A stretch of 64,000 bases of DNA from Microcystis wesenbergii NRERC-220 (GTDB lineage: Bacteria > Cyanobacteriota > Cyanobacteriia > Cyanobacteriales > Microcystaceae), in NCBI RefSeq assembly GCF_032027425.1, contig NZ_JAVSJA010000001.1:868001-932000 (forward strand). The letters are read 5' to 3'. Position numbers and translations under genes: made by a program. How positions within the stretch are numbered: position 1 is the first letter of the stretch; each line of letters begins with the position of its first letter. A model generated the notes under the pieces. The model made no database searches and was not told where the DNA came from. It saw nothing but the letters and a program-made list of their open reading frames with translations. Of this stretch, positions 56,449-64,000 are shown piece after piece.

Positions 56449-56522
56449 TGCTATATACTGATCGGGCGATGACCTTATTTTAGAGCAATCACGCTGCTAG
56501 ATTAGGTCTTGACTCAAAAGTT

Positions 56523-56566
56523 GTTCCATGGGATTTGAACCGGCGACCGGCTGATTTGTAATCAGC
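56523..56566 (-). other. tRNA-like remnant (T-arm plus anticodon-like hairpin)
   Basis: On the minus strand, GCTGATTACAAATCAGC is followed by CGGTCGCCGGTTCAAATCC, which looks like the 3' half of a tRNA: a 5-bp stem, then GGTC and a TTCAAAT T-loop. The stem arms are palindromic, and the + strand loop reads TTTGTAA, the anticodon loop of tRNA-Thr(UGU). There is no acceptor stem or D-arm, and the T-stem does not pair, so it is not a functional tRNA. Confidence 0.35.
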
Positions 56567-56726
56567 TATACATAATCGATCAAACCCTTTTCCCACCCTT
56601 GTCGCCAATACGAACAGTCTCTAGGTGATCGATCGAAGTCTTGTTATTCTTAAACTGGTAGGTTGCGAGATTTTTCTAGGCCCGCAGCTTAACCCGATCA
56701 ACCGATAACCGATAGAGGGGTGCAGA

Positions 56727-57587
56727 ATGGGAGAATGGTTAGATTTTACCGATGAGGTGGTCACTGTTAATGGCAAAGGTGAGGAAATTAAACGGGAAAA
56801 AGTCACTAATCGAGGTTATAAATATTTTTTAAGCAAAAAAACCTTTTTAGAAATGATTTCTATCCCTAGCGGTCAATACCTCATCGGTGCGCCCAAAAGC
56901 GAGTTAGGCTGGAAATCGAGTCAAAGTCCCCAATCTCCGGTTAATGTTCAGGCTTTTTGTCTGAGTCGCTACCCAATTACCCAACGACAATGGCGCGAGG
57001 TGGCAAAATTAGAACCGGTAAATATTGAACTTAATCCCTATCCGGCCCATTTTGAAGGTTACGATCGCCCCATAGAACAAATTAACTGGTGGGAAGCGGT
57101 GGAATTTTGCGATCGCCTATCCCGTCTCACGGGACTGAATTATCGTTTACCCGCAGAAAAAGAATGGGAATACGCTTGTCGGGGAGGTACATCAACCCCC
57201 TTTCACTTCGGCCCGACAATTTCCACTGATTTAGCCAACTATTCCGGGGTGGACTGGGATTATGGCGGGAAAGTGTGCAGTTCTGGTCGTTATGGGGAAG
57301 GTTCCCTAGGCAGCGATCGCAGAGAAACCACACCAGTGGGAATGTTTGCCGTCGCTAACCCTTTCGGACTCTACGACCTGCACGGAAATGTCAGGGAATG
57401 GTGTGCAGATTACTGGCGCGATAACTACGAAGCAGCCACAATAGAAGATAGGGACAGACGAGTTTTACGCGGGGGTTCCTGGAATGACGGCCCTAACAAA
57501 TGTCGCTCGGCCTACCGGGTCAAATTTTTGGCTACTGCTGGACTCTATGATATCGGTTTTCGTGTTGTTAGCGATAATTCTCCTTAA
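56727..57587 (+). CDS. Formylglycine-generating-enzyme/SUMF1-domain protein
   Basis: The 286-residue protein has the SUMF1/FGE core from about residue 42: ISIPSGQYLIG, then QAFCLSRYPITQRQWREV, NWWEAVEFCDRLSRLTG, YRLPAEKEWEYACRGG, GLYDLHGNVREWCADYW and RRVLRGGSWNDGP near the end. The pair of Cys used by true FGE is not conserved: Asp occupies one position and Cys the other. It may be a sugar-binding or other C-type-lectin-like relative. The N-terminal 40 residues are a short polar extension. Confidence 0.78.
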   Translation: MGEWLDFTDEVVTVNGKGEEIKREKVTNRGYKYFLSKKTFLEMISIPSGQYLIGAPKSELGWKSSQSPQSPVNVQAFCLSRYPITQRQWREVAKLEPVNIELNPYPAHFEGYDRPIEQINWWEAVEFCDRLSRLTGLNYRLPAEKEWEYACRGGTSTPFHFGPTISTDLANYSGVDWDYGGKVCSSGRYGEGSLGSDRRETTPVGMFAVANPFGLYDLHGNVREWCADYWRDNYEAATIEDRDRRVLRGGSWNDGPNKCRSAYRVKFLATAGLYDIGFRVVSDNSP

Positions 57588-57633
57588 ATCTGAAAACCGA
57601 TCACTGATTACCGGTGACAGGGAGGTGAAAAAA

Positions 57634-57942
57634 TTGAAAATAGAACTACCCCAGCAAATAATCAGCGAATTTTGTCAGAAATGGCAGATATCTGAAATGT
57701 GTTTATTCGGATCGGTTTTGCGGGAAGATTTTCGTCCAGATAGCGATATTGATATACTGGTCAGTTTCCAAGATAGTGTTTCTTGGGGACTTCTGGAGTT
57801 TTCGAGGATGAAACGGGAATTAGAGAATTTATTGGGACGGAAAGTTGATTTGCTAACGAAAAAATCGATCGAGCAGAGTCATAATTGGATTCGTCAACGA
57901 GAGATTTTAGAGACAGCACAAGTGATTTATGTGGCGGGATAA
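57634..57942 (+). CDS. MNT-type nucleotidyltransferase (antitoxin component)
   Basis: The frame extends far upstream, but TTG 57,634 is preceded by GGAGG (57,621-57,625) and gives a 102-residue MNT domain (MKIELPQQIISEFCQKW). Key residues: LFGSVLREDFRPDSDIDILV, the GSxxR...DxD nucleotidyltransferase motif. In MNT-HEPN systems this protein AMPylates the HEPN toxin. The adjacent, overlapping HEPN frame (57,929-58,039) is broken, so this looks like an orphaned antitoxin. Confidence 0.78.
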   Translation: MKIELPQQIISEFCQKWQISEMCLFGSVLREDFRPDSDIDILVSFQDSVSWGLLEFSRMKRELENLLGRKVDLLTKKSIEQSHNWIRQREILETAQVIYVAG

Positions 57943-58039
57943 GGCTTTTTTACTAGATATTGTCCGAGCCGGTCAATTAGCTCAACAATTTGCCGAGCAA
58001 CTGGCAAAATTTGCAGGTGTTTGTCAGAAAAATTTTTAA
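57929..58039 (+). pseudogene. HEPN-domain toxin, N-terminal fragment
   Basis: ATG 57,929 overlaps the MNT stop by 14 bp, as is typical of MNT-HEPN pairs. The 36-residue frame reads MWRDKAFLLDIVRAGQLAQQ then FAEQLAKFAGVCQKNF before TAA. The MWRDxAxLLDI start is characteristic of the HEPN (DUF86) toxin, which is normally over 100 residues. The downstream RNase motif is absent, so the toxin is dead or truncated. Confidence 0.65.
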
Positions 58040-58103
58040 AATGTACCGCTCCTCGATCGAGAGTTAGAATTGATTTTAGAGATAATAAAGGTGATTTAAC
58101 CAA

Positions 58104-58679
58104 ATGATTGCTAACTTTGACCATAACTATCTTTCCCCGGAAGATTATTTAGCAACGGAGAGAATAGCCAAGGATAAACACGAATACATTCGCGGTCAAA
58201 CCTACGCCATGGCTGGTGCAAGTAAAGCCCATGGTATGATTATTATCAACTTAGCCACACTTTTAAAAAACCGACTGCGGGGTAGTGGTTGTCTTGTCTA
58301 TGCCACAGCTATGAAAGTTCGTCTAGAAATAGCTAATAGTTATTTTTATCCCGATCTTGTAGTTACTTGCGACTCGCGAGATAATCAGTCTTTCTCGGAA
58401 GATTTTATCCGTTATCCGCGCTTGGTTGTAGAAGTATTATCCCCCACTACTGCTGCCTTTGACTGGGGCGATAAATTTGCCGACTATCGTTCCCTTGAAA
58501 CTTTAGAAGAATACGTTCTTATCAGTCAAGAACGCATCAGTGTGGATTGTTTTCGTCGCAATGACGAAGGATTCTGGGTTCTTTATCCCTACAGCAAAGG
58601 AGCAGATATTTATCTAGCTAGTATCGATTTTCACTGTGCGATCAAATCTTTATATGAAGATATAACAGAAATCTGTTAA
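58104..58679 (+). CDS. Uma2-family endonuclease (DUF820)
   Basis: The 191-residue protein has the Uma2/DUF820 pattern: YLSPEDYLATERIAKDKHEY near 9, YPDLVVTCDSRD near 89 (D), the E/K pair in RLVVEVLSPTTAAFDWGDKF near 110 and LEEYVLISQERI near 140. The PD-(D/E)xK fold is expected. This family is very abundant in cyanobacteria; its targets are unknown. An intact counterpart to the disrupted gene at 34,915. Confidence 0.85.
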   Translation: MIANFDHNYLSPEDYLATERIAKDKHEYIRGQTYAMAGASKAHGMIIINLATLLKNRLRGSGCLVYATAMKVRLEIANSYFYPDLVVTCDSRDNQSFSEDFIRYPRLVVEVLSPTTAAFDWGDKFADYRSLETLEEYVLISQERISVDCFRRNDEGFWVLYPYSKGADIYLASIDFHCAIKSLYEDITEIC

Positions 58680-58728
58680 AAAATCAGATCAGTTTTTTTC
58701 TGTTTACTATTTACTTTTTACCTGATTA

Positions 58729-59625
58729 ATGCTTGTCATCCTCTCCGCTATTATTCCAGTGGGTTTTATCATCCTCATCGGTGTGATAGCAGGAAAAATT
58801 CTCACTGTTGAAGTGCATTCCCTTTCCCAAATCACGGTGTATATTCTTGCTCCCGCTTTGGTGATTGATGGACTCTATCGCACCACTTTATCCGGCAGCA
58901 ATATCGGCTTAATTCTCCTAGGCTTTGCCCTTATTTCACTGGTAATGGTGATTGTCGTCGAAATTATCGCCTCTTGTCTTAGTCTCGATGCTGATACCCG
59001 CAAAAGCCTCATGGCTGCCGCTGTGATGCCCAATAACGGTAATATGGGTTTACCTGTGGCTAGTTTTGCCCTGGGTGCGGCCGGACTGGAAAGAGCGATA
59101 ATCTATATGATTGGCTCTAGTATTCTTTTATTTGGTATTAGTCCCGCTTATTTGCAAGGAAAAAGCTTTCTTTCAGGATTTCGCTTAGTTTTTCAATTGC
59201 CCTTAATCTGGTCAATTTTTATCGGCATTAGCTTTCAAACTTTCTCTTTTCATCTTCCCCTGCAATTAGATAAAAGTATTAGCTATCTAGGACAAGCGGC
59301 AATTCCTTTGGCTTTAATTATCCTAGGTATCCAATTATCTCAGCAAAAATTAGCGATCGGTAAATTAGAATTATTAGGGGCCTGTTTGCGTCTTTTAGTC
59401 GCTCCTCTTTTGGCAGTTGCCATCGGCAATAGTTTAGGATTAACTGGTATGGATATAAAAATTCTCATCCTACAGAGTGCCATGCCCACCGCCGTTAATA
59501 CCGTCATTTTAGTCACAGAATTCGGTGGTTCGGCTACTTTAATGGCCCGCACAGTTGTGGTCACTACCCTTGCTAGTTTTCTGACTATTCCTTTCTTTCT
59601 TTGGTTATTAAAAGTCTATTTATAG
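58729..59625 (+). CDS. AEC-family transporter (auxin-efflux-carrier type)
   Basis: The 298-residue protein has about ten hydrophobic spans in two five-helix halves with NNGNMGLPVASFALG near 105 and LILQSAMPTAVNTVILV near 245, the characteristic crossover motifs of AEC/BASS transporters. It likely moves an organic anion or amino-acid-like compound across the inner membrane. Its TAG stop codon (59,623-59,625) is part of the TATAGCG end of a MITE-like element. Confidence 0.85.
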   Translation: MLVILSAIIPVGFIILIGVIAGKILTVEVHSLSQITVYILAPALVIDGLYRTTLSGSNIGLILLGFALISLVMVIVVEIIASCLSLDADTRKSLMAAAVMPNNGNMGLPVASFALGAAGLERAIIYMIGSSILLFGISPAYLQGKSFLSGFRLVFQLPLIWSIFIGISFQTFSFHLPLQLDKSISYLGQAAIPLALIILGIQLSQQKLAIGKLELLGACLRLLVAPLLAVAIGNSLGLTGMDIKILILQSAMPTAVNTVILVTEFGGSATLMARTVVVTTLASFLTIPFFLWLLKVYL

Positions 59626-59716
59626 CGTTTCCTGTTCGCAAGAGGTACATTATCTATGTTGAAAAGCTTAATCGGCAAAGGTTTAAGTATGCCACACAGA
59701 TGTGAGAACCGCTATA
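59621..59716. repeat. MITE-like element with TATAGCG ends (copy of 45,858-45,953, inverted)
   Basis: 96 bp from TATAGCGTTTCCTGTTCGC to GTGAGAACCGCTATA, the reverse of element A at 45,858. Its first bases supply the AEC stop codon. A different end, TATAGCAGTTATCTTAATGG, follows directly at 59,713. Confidence 0.8.
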
Positions 59717-60524
59717 TAGCAGTTATCTTAATGGTGAGGTGCGAAGTTTTCGTTTTGTTAACTGTTGACTGAAAATGCTCCAGCACTCCCTTATCCCTTC
59801 TCCACAACTCCCACTCTGCAATAACTACTGGCAGCCAGAAATACGTTGGTTCATATCATACTTTGTGCTTTTTGTCAAAAAAACTTTTTTTTTGCAATAA
59901 AACTACACAAAAAAAAGATCATCGTTGTGGGTGAAATTGACTGATTTACCCGTCCTAATTAGGATCACCTTGTAGGTGTGGCAAGGGTTTCAACCGTTGC
60001 TGTCCAAAAAAGCACAGAATAACCCATTATGAAATTCAGTAAAATCGCTGTAACCATCATAACATCGTTGTTAAATAAAAATCTTTCTCAATTAATTCTT
60101 AAGAATTTGTAAATATTGCGGAATGTTAATTTAAATATTCTCAAGTTTGTGGAGTCAATAAATAATTTTTGCTTATCTTTGTCCAAAATTGGGTTAGAAG
60201 TCAGGAGTCAGGAGTCAGGAGTCAGGATTCAGGAGTCAGGATTCAGGATTCAGGATTCAGGATTCAGGATTCAGGATTCAGGAGTCAGGATTCAGGATTC
60301 AGGATTCAGGATTCAGGAGATTATTTTATTTATTCTCCCCACACCCTACACCCTACACCCTACACCCTACACCCCAATTCCCCACTTCCCCACTTCCCCA
60401 ATTCCCACACCCCACACCCCACACCCCACTCCCCCCCCGATGTCGGGGGGGTTGGGGGGGTCACACCCCACACCCCACACCCCACACCCCACTTCCCCAA
60501 TTCCCCAATTCCCCACTTCCCACT
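59717..60524. repeat. Repeat-only region: AGTCAGG/ATTCAGG array, CCCTACA, CACACCC and G/C-run palindrome
   Basis: After an A/T-rich 480-bp stretch with no gene seen, 17 in-phase units of AGTCAGG or ATTCAGG run 60,199-60,317. They are followed by CCCTACA units (60,345-60,372), CCCCACTT/CCCACAC units, a G/C-run palindrome at 60,431-60,450, and more CACCCCA units. The open frames across it are translations of the repeats. Confidence 0.85.
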
Positions 60525-61799
60525 TCATAATTCATAATTTATCCCTTGACTGACCCCAGCAATAGCAGCCAAGAGAAACCAAACAATAGTATTAATCTTG
60601 ACATCGGAGAGGGTGACATCGACGAGATTAAATAAAACGCAAGCACCAAAGGCCACCAGATAGGTAAAGATAATTAACTCACCCCCGGCTTTTTGTTGCC
60701 TTAGAAAGATAAATAAACGCCACCCTTGGGCATAAATCCAACCCACCCAAACAGACAATAAAATTAAGCCAATAATTCCCGTTTCTGCCATTAACATCAA
60801 ATATAAATTATGGGGATGACCTAACCATAATCCCTGACTTTTTTCGTAGAGAGGTGTAAAACTGCGTAATCCCCAACCGAATAGGGGTCTTTCTTGGGTC
60901 ATTTCTAGAGTAAAACGCCATTGAGTTGATCTGAGAGTCGCTAGAGGGCGATTGGGGAACATTTCATCGGATAATCGCGCCCAAATCGCCCTAGGAACCA
61001 AAAAACGCAGACTATCCCTGAAAGGATTTGGTCCCCAAGAAGCAAGGGAAATCACCCCTCCCAAGAGGACAAAACCAGCGACTAAGGCATTCCAACCCAG
61101 ATAAAGGGCGAAAATTAGGCAACCTAAAAAGGCTAAGGCCCAAGCATTGCGAGAATTGCTTAAAAACAGCCCTACACTGTCGATAAATATAGTTAAAGTT
61201 AAAAACCCGATTTTGAGATTTAAAAGGTTATTTCTTTGTCTGTGCCACTGCCGCCAAGTTAGAATTAATAAACCGATCGCTAAAATCAGAGTTATCAGTA
61301 AATAAGCCCCCAAAAGATTAGCATACATAAAAACCGAAGACATTCGCCCTAAAGGTTCGCCCCCCGCTCCGTAGGGCCAGGTAAAAATCCCTTTTAATGC
61401 TTCCGGTTTTTGCCAACCGAGAAAAATTTGTCCCCATCCCATCACCACTACCCAAACCGAGGGAATAACCATCACCCAAGCTAGTTGACGCAATTGAGAG
61501 GGTTTTTTAATTAATTGCCGAATATTGCTAAAAAAGAAGAAAAAAGGCAGAAAATTTCCTAAACCAATCCAAGCATCCCCCGGAGTTGGGGAAAGACTGG
61601 CACTAATCATCAACCAAAGAGTGACGACACCGAGACCTTGATTAAGACGTGACTGGATAATTGCCCGAAAATTGCCGGTAAAAACCCTAATTAACACGAT
61701 AATAATGCCGATACCCGCCAACTCCGGCAGGATCATGGCGATAAAAACTGAAAAAAGTATTAAATTCCACTCCCACCCTTGACAAAAAATCTTTTTCAT
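60525..61799 (-). CDS. O-antigen ligase/polymerase-like membrane protein (Wzy/WaaL type)
   Basis: From ATG 61,799 (MKKIFCQGWEWNLIL) the product has 424 residues with about ten hydrophobic spans. The Wzy_C landmark is a large loop ending near residue 325 in GWGLRSFTPLYEKSQGLWLG plus HPHNLYLMLMAETGIIGL, the conserved H...E region of O-antigen ligases. It would join polysaccharide to a lipid carrier or polymerise it. The last residues (INYEL) are encoded by a TTCATAA heptamer run, which also provides the stop codon. Confidence 0.82.
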   Translation of the reverse strand: MKKIFCQGWEWNLILFSVFIAMILPELAGIGIIIVLIRVFTGNFRAIIQSRLNQGLGVVTLWLMISASLSPTPGDAWIGLGNFLPFFFFFSNIRQLIKKPSQLRQLAWVMVIPSVWVVVMGWGQIFLGWQKPEALKGIFTWPYGAGGEPLGRMSSVFMYANLLGAYLLITLILAIGLLILTWRQWHRQRNNLLNLKIGFLTLTIFIDSVGLFLSNSRNAWALAFLGCLIFALYLGWNALVAGFVLLGGVISLASWGPNPFRDSLRFLVPRAIWARLSDEMFPNRPLATLRSTQWRFTLEMTQERPLFGWGLRSFTPLYEKSQGLWLGHPHNLYLMLMAETGIIGLILLSVWVGWIYAQGWRLFIFLRQQKAGGELIIFTYLVAFGACVLFNLVDVTLSDVKINTIVWFLLAAIAGVSQGINYEL

Positions 61800-61800
61800 G

Positions 61801-62628
61801 CTAGGCAGGTTGCCAACAATCCTCACGAGTCAGACGAATTTGGGCAAGGGCAAAAATAGTCGGGATAATCCGGCCGTAATCAGTGGCGATCGCTTTCCAA
61901 CCGAGATCAGCAATAAACCAACCCCATAAAGCCGGTCCTACCAAACTTAACACGGTTCTGACCGCTCCGTAGCGGGCCGCCGCCCTAGTCATGCCCTGTT
62001 TAGCCGTTTGTAGGGCGATTTGATTAACAATTGCCCCACCCTGGACTACGGCAGTTTTTGCCCCTTGATAGCGGACAAAATGGAGAGCGAACTGCCCGGC
62101 GATATGTTTGAGCAGAATCGGTTTTAGGAGAGAATTAACCGCAATTACGCTACTACCTTTCAGGACAATATCGAGGGGATTGTGTTGTAGGTGAACGGGT
62201 AAGGGTTGGGGAGTGCGGGAATCCGCGAGTGCCTTTTGAATTTGAATCGAGAGGGATTTTTGTTCCGATGGGGGGAGACGTTTCCACGCTTTGTTAACGA
62301 GATGAAGATAGATTTCCGCTTCAATTTCCGTTGTCGGCATTTTTTGGGAGTAGGGAACCTTGAGGAAATGACAGACACGGACGAGAATTTGACGATAACT
62401 AACTTTTTCGGTTTGACCTTTTAATACTGTCACACCATCGGCAGCCAGATAACGAAAACGATCCTCGACGCTATCTAACCAACTTTCCCAATCTTGACTT
62501 TGAACGGCGATTGCGTCCGGCGCTCGTAGATAATCGAGGGGGTTAAAACGACGGCAAAAGAGGATGTTAGTGATTTGCTGTAGTTCCTCCTCGGTGGCTA
62601 ACTCCAAAGCTGTGCGTAGTTCGTCCAA
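61801..62628 (-). CDS. YaaW-like (UPF0174/DUF3944) protein, tentative
   Basis: The 275-residue protein begins MDELRTALELATEEELQQIT with a helical N-terminus and ends ALAQIRLTREDCWQPA. Two Gly/Ala-rich hydrophobic segments lie near residues 195-240 (AVVQGGAIVNQIALQTAKQG, VLSLVGPALWGWFIADLG). The pattern recalls the YaaW/UPF0174 family of unknown function. It precedes the O-antigen-ligase-like gene by one base (TAG C ATG), so they are co-transcribed. Confidence 0.55.
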   Translation of the reverse strand: MDELRTALELATEEELQQITNILFCRRFNPLDYLRAPDAIAVQSQDWESWLDSVEDRFRYLAADGVTVLKGQTEKVSYRQILVRVCHFLKVPYSQKMPTTEIEAEIYLHLVNKAWKRLPPSEQKSLSIQIQKALADSRTPQPLPVHLQHNPLDIVLKGSSVIAVNSLLKPILLKHIAGQFALHFVRYQGAKTAVVQGGAIVNQIALQTAKQGMTRAAARYGAVRTVLSLVGPALWGWFIADLGWKAIATDYGRIIPTIFALAQIRLTREDCWQPA

Positions 62629-62725
62629 TGTGGTTTGTCCTCCTCAGCCCCAATAATTAAATCAGTTTCGCTAGTGCCGATTACTAATAATATTAACTCA
62701 AGGGTTCACAGGATTAGGAAGGCTA

Positions 62726-63670
62726 GTGACAAATTTTTCGATTAAGGTTGGGATCATTGGTGCGGGTTTAGCTGGGTTAACCTGCGCTCGTCAGTTGTGT
62801 GATCGAGGTTATACTGTTAAGCTATTTGATAAGTCTAGAGGCATTGGTGGTCGTTTAGCCACACGACGGGTTAACCGAGCTAATCAAGAGATGGCTGTGG
62901 ATCATGGCTTGCCTTTTTTGACTGTTCAGGGGGAAAAAACGGCGGCTTTAATTGATAATCTCCTGAGAGAGAATCTAGTTACTTCTTGGTTTGATTCTAG
63001 CTATGTTGCTTCTTCTGGCATCAATAGCGTGGCGAAATTTTTAGCTAAAGGTTTAGAAATTGAACGAGATTTTCTGGTTACTCGTCTGGAAAATCGTCAA
63101 GAAAAATGGGTTTTAAACAATAACGGTCAAATTCGGGGAGAGTTTTCGGTGATTGTCTTGGCTATTCCCGCCCCGCAAGCAGCGTTATTGTTAGAAAACT
63201 CTCATATAACTACTATGCCAGAATTGCGATCAATCGTTTACGATCCCTGTTTAACGGTAATGGCAGGTTATGGGGATTCTTTACCCGCAGTTACTCCCTC
63301 CACCGCCATCGCTTGGTTAGGACTTGATAGCAGTAAACGGCAATCATCCCCTGATTATGTCTTTGTTGTGCATAGTAGTGCCGATTTTGCGGTTAAATAT
63401 CTCGATAGCGAGGATTTGGAAGCAGTTAAGCTAGATTTGCTCTCTCGTGCTTCTTTGCCTCTCCCGGATTGGTCTCAGCTGCACCGTTGGCGTTATGCTT
63501 TAGTCCGTCAGGGTTTAGCTGTACCCTGTTTAAGTGTTAATAGTCCTTTACCTCTGGTTGCCTGTGGTGATTGGTGTCAAGGGGGAGATTTATCGAGAAA
63601 TTCTTCCCTAGAAACGGCCTTAACTTCTGGGATAGCGGCAGCTAATCAAGTTCAGCAGCTACTCTTCTAG
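62726..63670 (+). CDS. Renalase-like NAD(P)/FAD-dependent oxidoreductase
   Basis: The 314-residue protein starts with GTG (62,726), with AGGAAGG just upstream. A FAD-binding Rossmann fold opens it: KVGIIGAGLAGLTCARQL near 7, FDKSRGIGGRLATRRV near 34, and the C-terminal FAD contact VACGDWCQGGDLSRNSSLET near 278. It resembles renalase and amine-oxidase-like flavoproteins. The substrate is unknown; renalases oxidise abnormal forms of NAD(P)H. Confidence 0.82.
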   Translation: MTNFSIKVGIIGAGLAGLTCARQLCDRGYTVKLFDKSRGIGGRLATRRVNRANQEMAVDHGLPFLTVQGEKTAALIDNLLRENLVTSWFDSSYVASSGINSVAKFLAKGLEIERDFLVTRLENRQEKWVLNNNGQIRGEFSVIVLAIPAPQAALLLENSHITTMPELRSIVYDPCLTVMAGYGDSLPAVTPSTAIAWLGLDSSKRQSSPDYVFVVHSSADFAVKYLDSEDLEAVKLDLLSRASLPLPDWSQLHRWRYALVRQGLAVPCLSVNSPLPLVACGDWCQGGDLSRNSSLETALTSGIAAANQVQQLLF

Positions 63671-63704
63671 AATCTAGAGACAGGTTTAAATTCTTAGGTT
63701 AAGC

Positions 63705-63733
63705 TTGGGTTAACAAAAGGTTAAACATATAAT
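63705..63733 (+). promoter_or_regulatory. Promoter-like -35/-10 before the last gene
   Basis: TTGGGT at 63,705-63,710 and TATAAT at 63,728-63,733 have a 17-bp spacer, 34 bp before the ATG at 63,768. Confidence 0.5.
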
Positions 63734-63767
63734 AATGTAGGTATCCTATACTGGGGGGTCGGTAACA

Positions 63768-64000
63768 ATGGAAAAATTCAATTCTAAAGATAACTTTCTC
63801 TACCCTAAAACCAGCTACAGGGGTTTATTCACGCCACAAAATCTGGTTTTTAACGCTAACTTGCAGGAATTCGCCCTGAGAGTCTCTTTTATCGCTGGTT
63901 TACACACTGGGGGAAAGCTTACCTCCACGGAAGCTTACGAGAAAATTAACCAGCTTTGGCAAGAGTTGAATACCAGTCAAAAATTCCTACTAGCTAATCA
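63768..64000 (+). CDS. DUF7219-like protein, 5' part (window edge)
   Basis: ATG 63,768 opens a frame still open at the window end, 77 codons: MEKFNSKDNFLYPKTSYRGL then FTPQNLVFNANLQEFALRV. It matches small cyanobacterial proteins now grouped in DUF7219, previously sometimes mislabelled as isopropylmalate/homocitrate synthase. No catalytic motif is seen. A good promoter-like sequence lies upstream. Confidence 0.7.
   Translation, partial: MEKFNSKDNFLYPKTSYRGLFTPQNLVFNANLQEFALRVSFIAGLHTGGKLTSTEAYEKINQLWQELNTSQKFLLAN

Noticed and set aside
60116-60553. Two long overlapping frames on the + strand
   Set aside because: Both are translations of the AGTCAGG/ATTCAGG and CACACCC heptamer arrays.

Overview
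The window looks like the chromosome of a bloom-forming unicellular cyanobacterium, most likely Microcystis. The evidence is gene content plus repeat style. Photosynthesis genes present are chlD, chlG, a high-light-inducible protein, a CpcD-type linker and a ferredoxin-NADP reductase with an N-terminal CpcD domain. The HIP1 octamer GCGATCGC recurs throughout. Intergenic spaces are crowded with heptamer tandem repeats, MITE-like elements and G/C-run palindromes. There is no plasmid, phage or CRISPR signature.

Layout. 1-5.7 kb: the 5' part of menB, a dead hicB, a glycosyltransferase, ispD, DUF1824, a membrane protein, an unknown protein and a lipoprotein. 6-20 kb: chlD, an ABC-2 permease, a TldD/PmbA protein, a secreted zinc-peptidase-like protein, a HLIP, a Bax-inhibitor-1 protein, chlG with an ArsA/Get3d-like ATPase and a DUF2862 gene, a second ABC permease, a PEP-CTERM protein and a DUF2887 nuclease-like protein. 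20-31 kb: tRNA-Leu(GAG), a nucleosidase-like gene, a FutC-like ATPase, rimK, rlmN, a free-standing CpcD domain directly before petH, a ChaN-like protein, a CysQ-like phosphatase and a membrane GTPase. 31-37 kb: an alpha/beta hydrolase-fold protein without a recognisable nucleophile, cysH, a TPR protein, purE and a uma2 gene split by an IS4-family element. 37-46 kb: a fatty-acyl-AMP ligase, bioB-bioY-lspA, rfbC-rfbD-rfbA, leuB and two small unknowns. 46-64 kb: uvrC, a relict toxin-antitoxin locus, membrane proteins, a low-molecular-weight phosphatase, an Rre1/Ycf29-like regulator, livM/livG, hisH, an SUMF1-domain protein, an MNT gene with a broken HEPN partner, a second uma2, an AEC transporter, an O-antigen-ligase-like protein, a YaaW-like protein, a renalase-like oxidoreductase and the start of a DUF7219-like gene.

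Most genes are housekeeping or pathway genes: chlorophyll synthesis (chlD, chlG), electron transfer (petH), sulfate reduction (cysH, cysQ), biotin synthesis and uptake (bioB, bioY), dTDP-rhamnose and surface polysaccharide (rfbCDA, a GT2 enzyme, an O-antigen-ligase-like protein) and branched-chain or neutral amino-acid uptake (livMG).

The most unusual content is in the repeats. At least four families of short elements with terminal inverted repeats are present, and several carry a 7-bp tandem array in their middle. Element ends touch or supply start codons (rlmN, livM) and stop codons (AEC transporter, lspA). An IS4-family element with a perfect 9-bp target duplication sits four codons into uma2. 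Several toxin-antitoxin genes are decayed (HicB, BrnA-like, PIN, HEPN). I did not find a clear new multi-gene defence or biosynthetic system. The best leads are the element/heptamer architecture, the CpcD duplication before petH and the chlG-Get3d pair.
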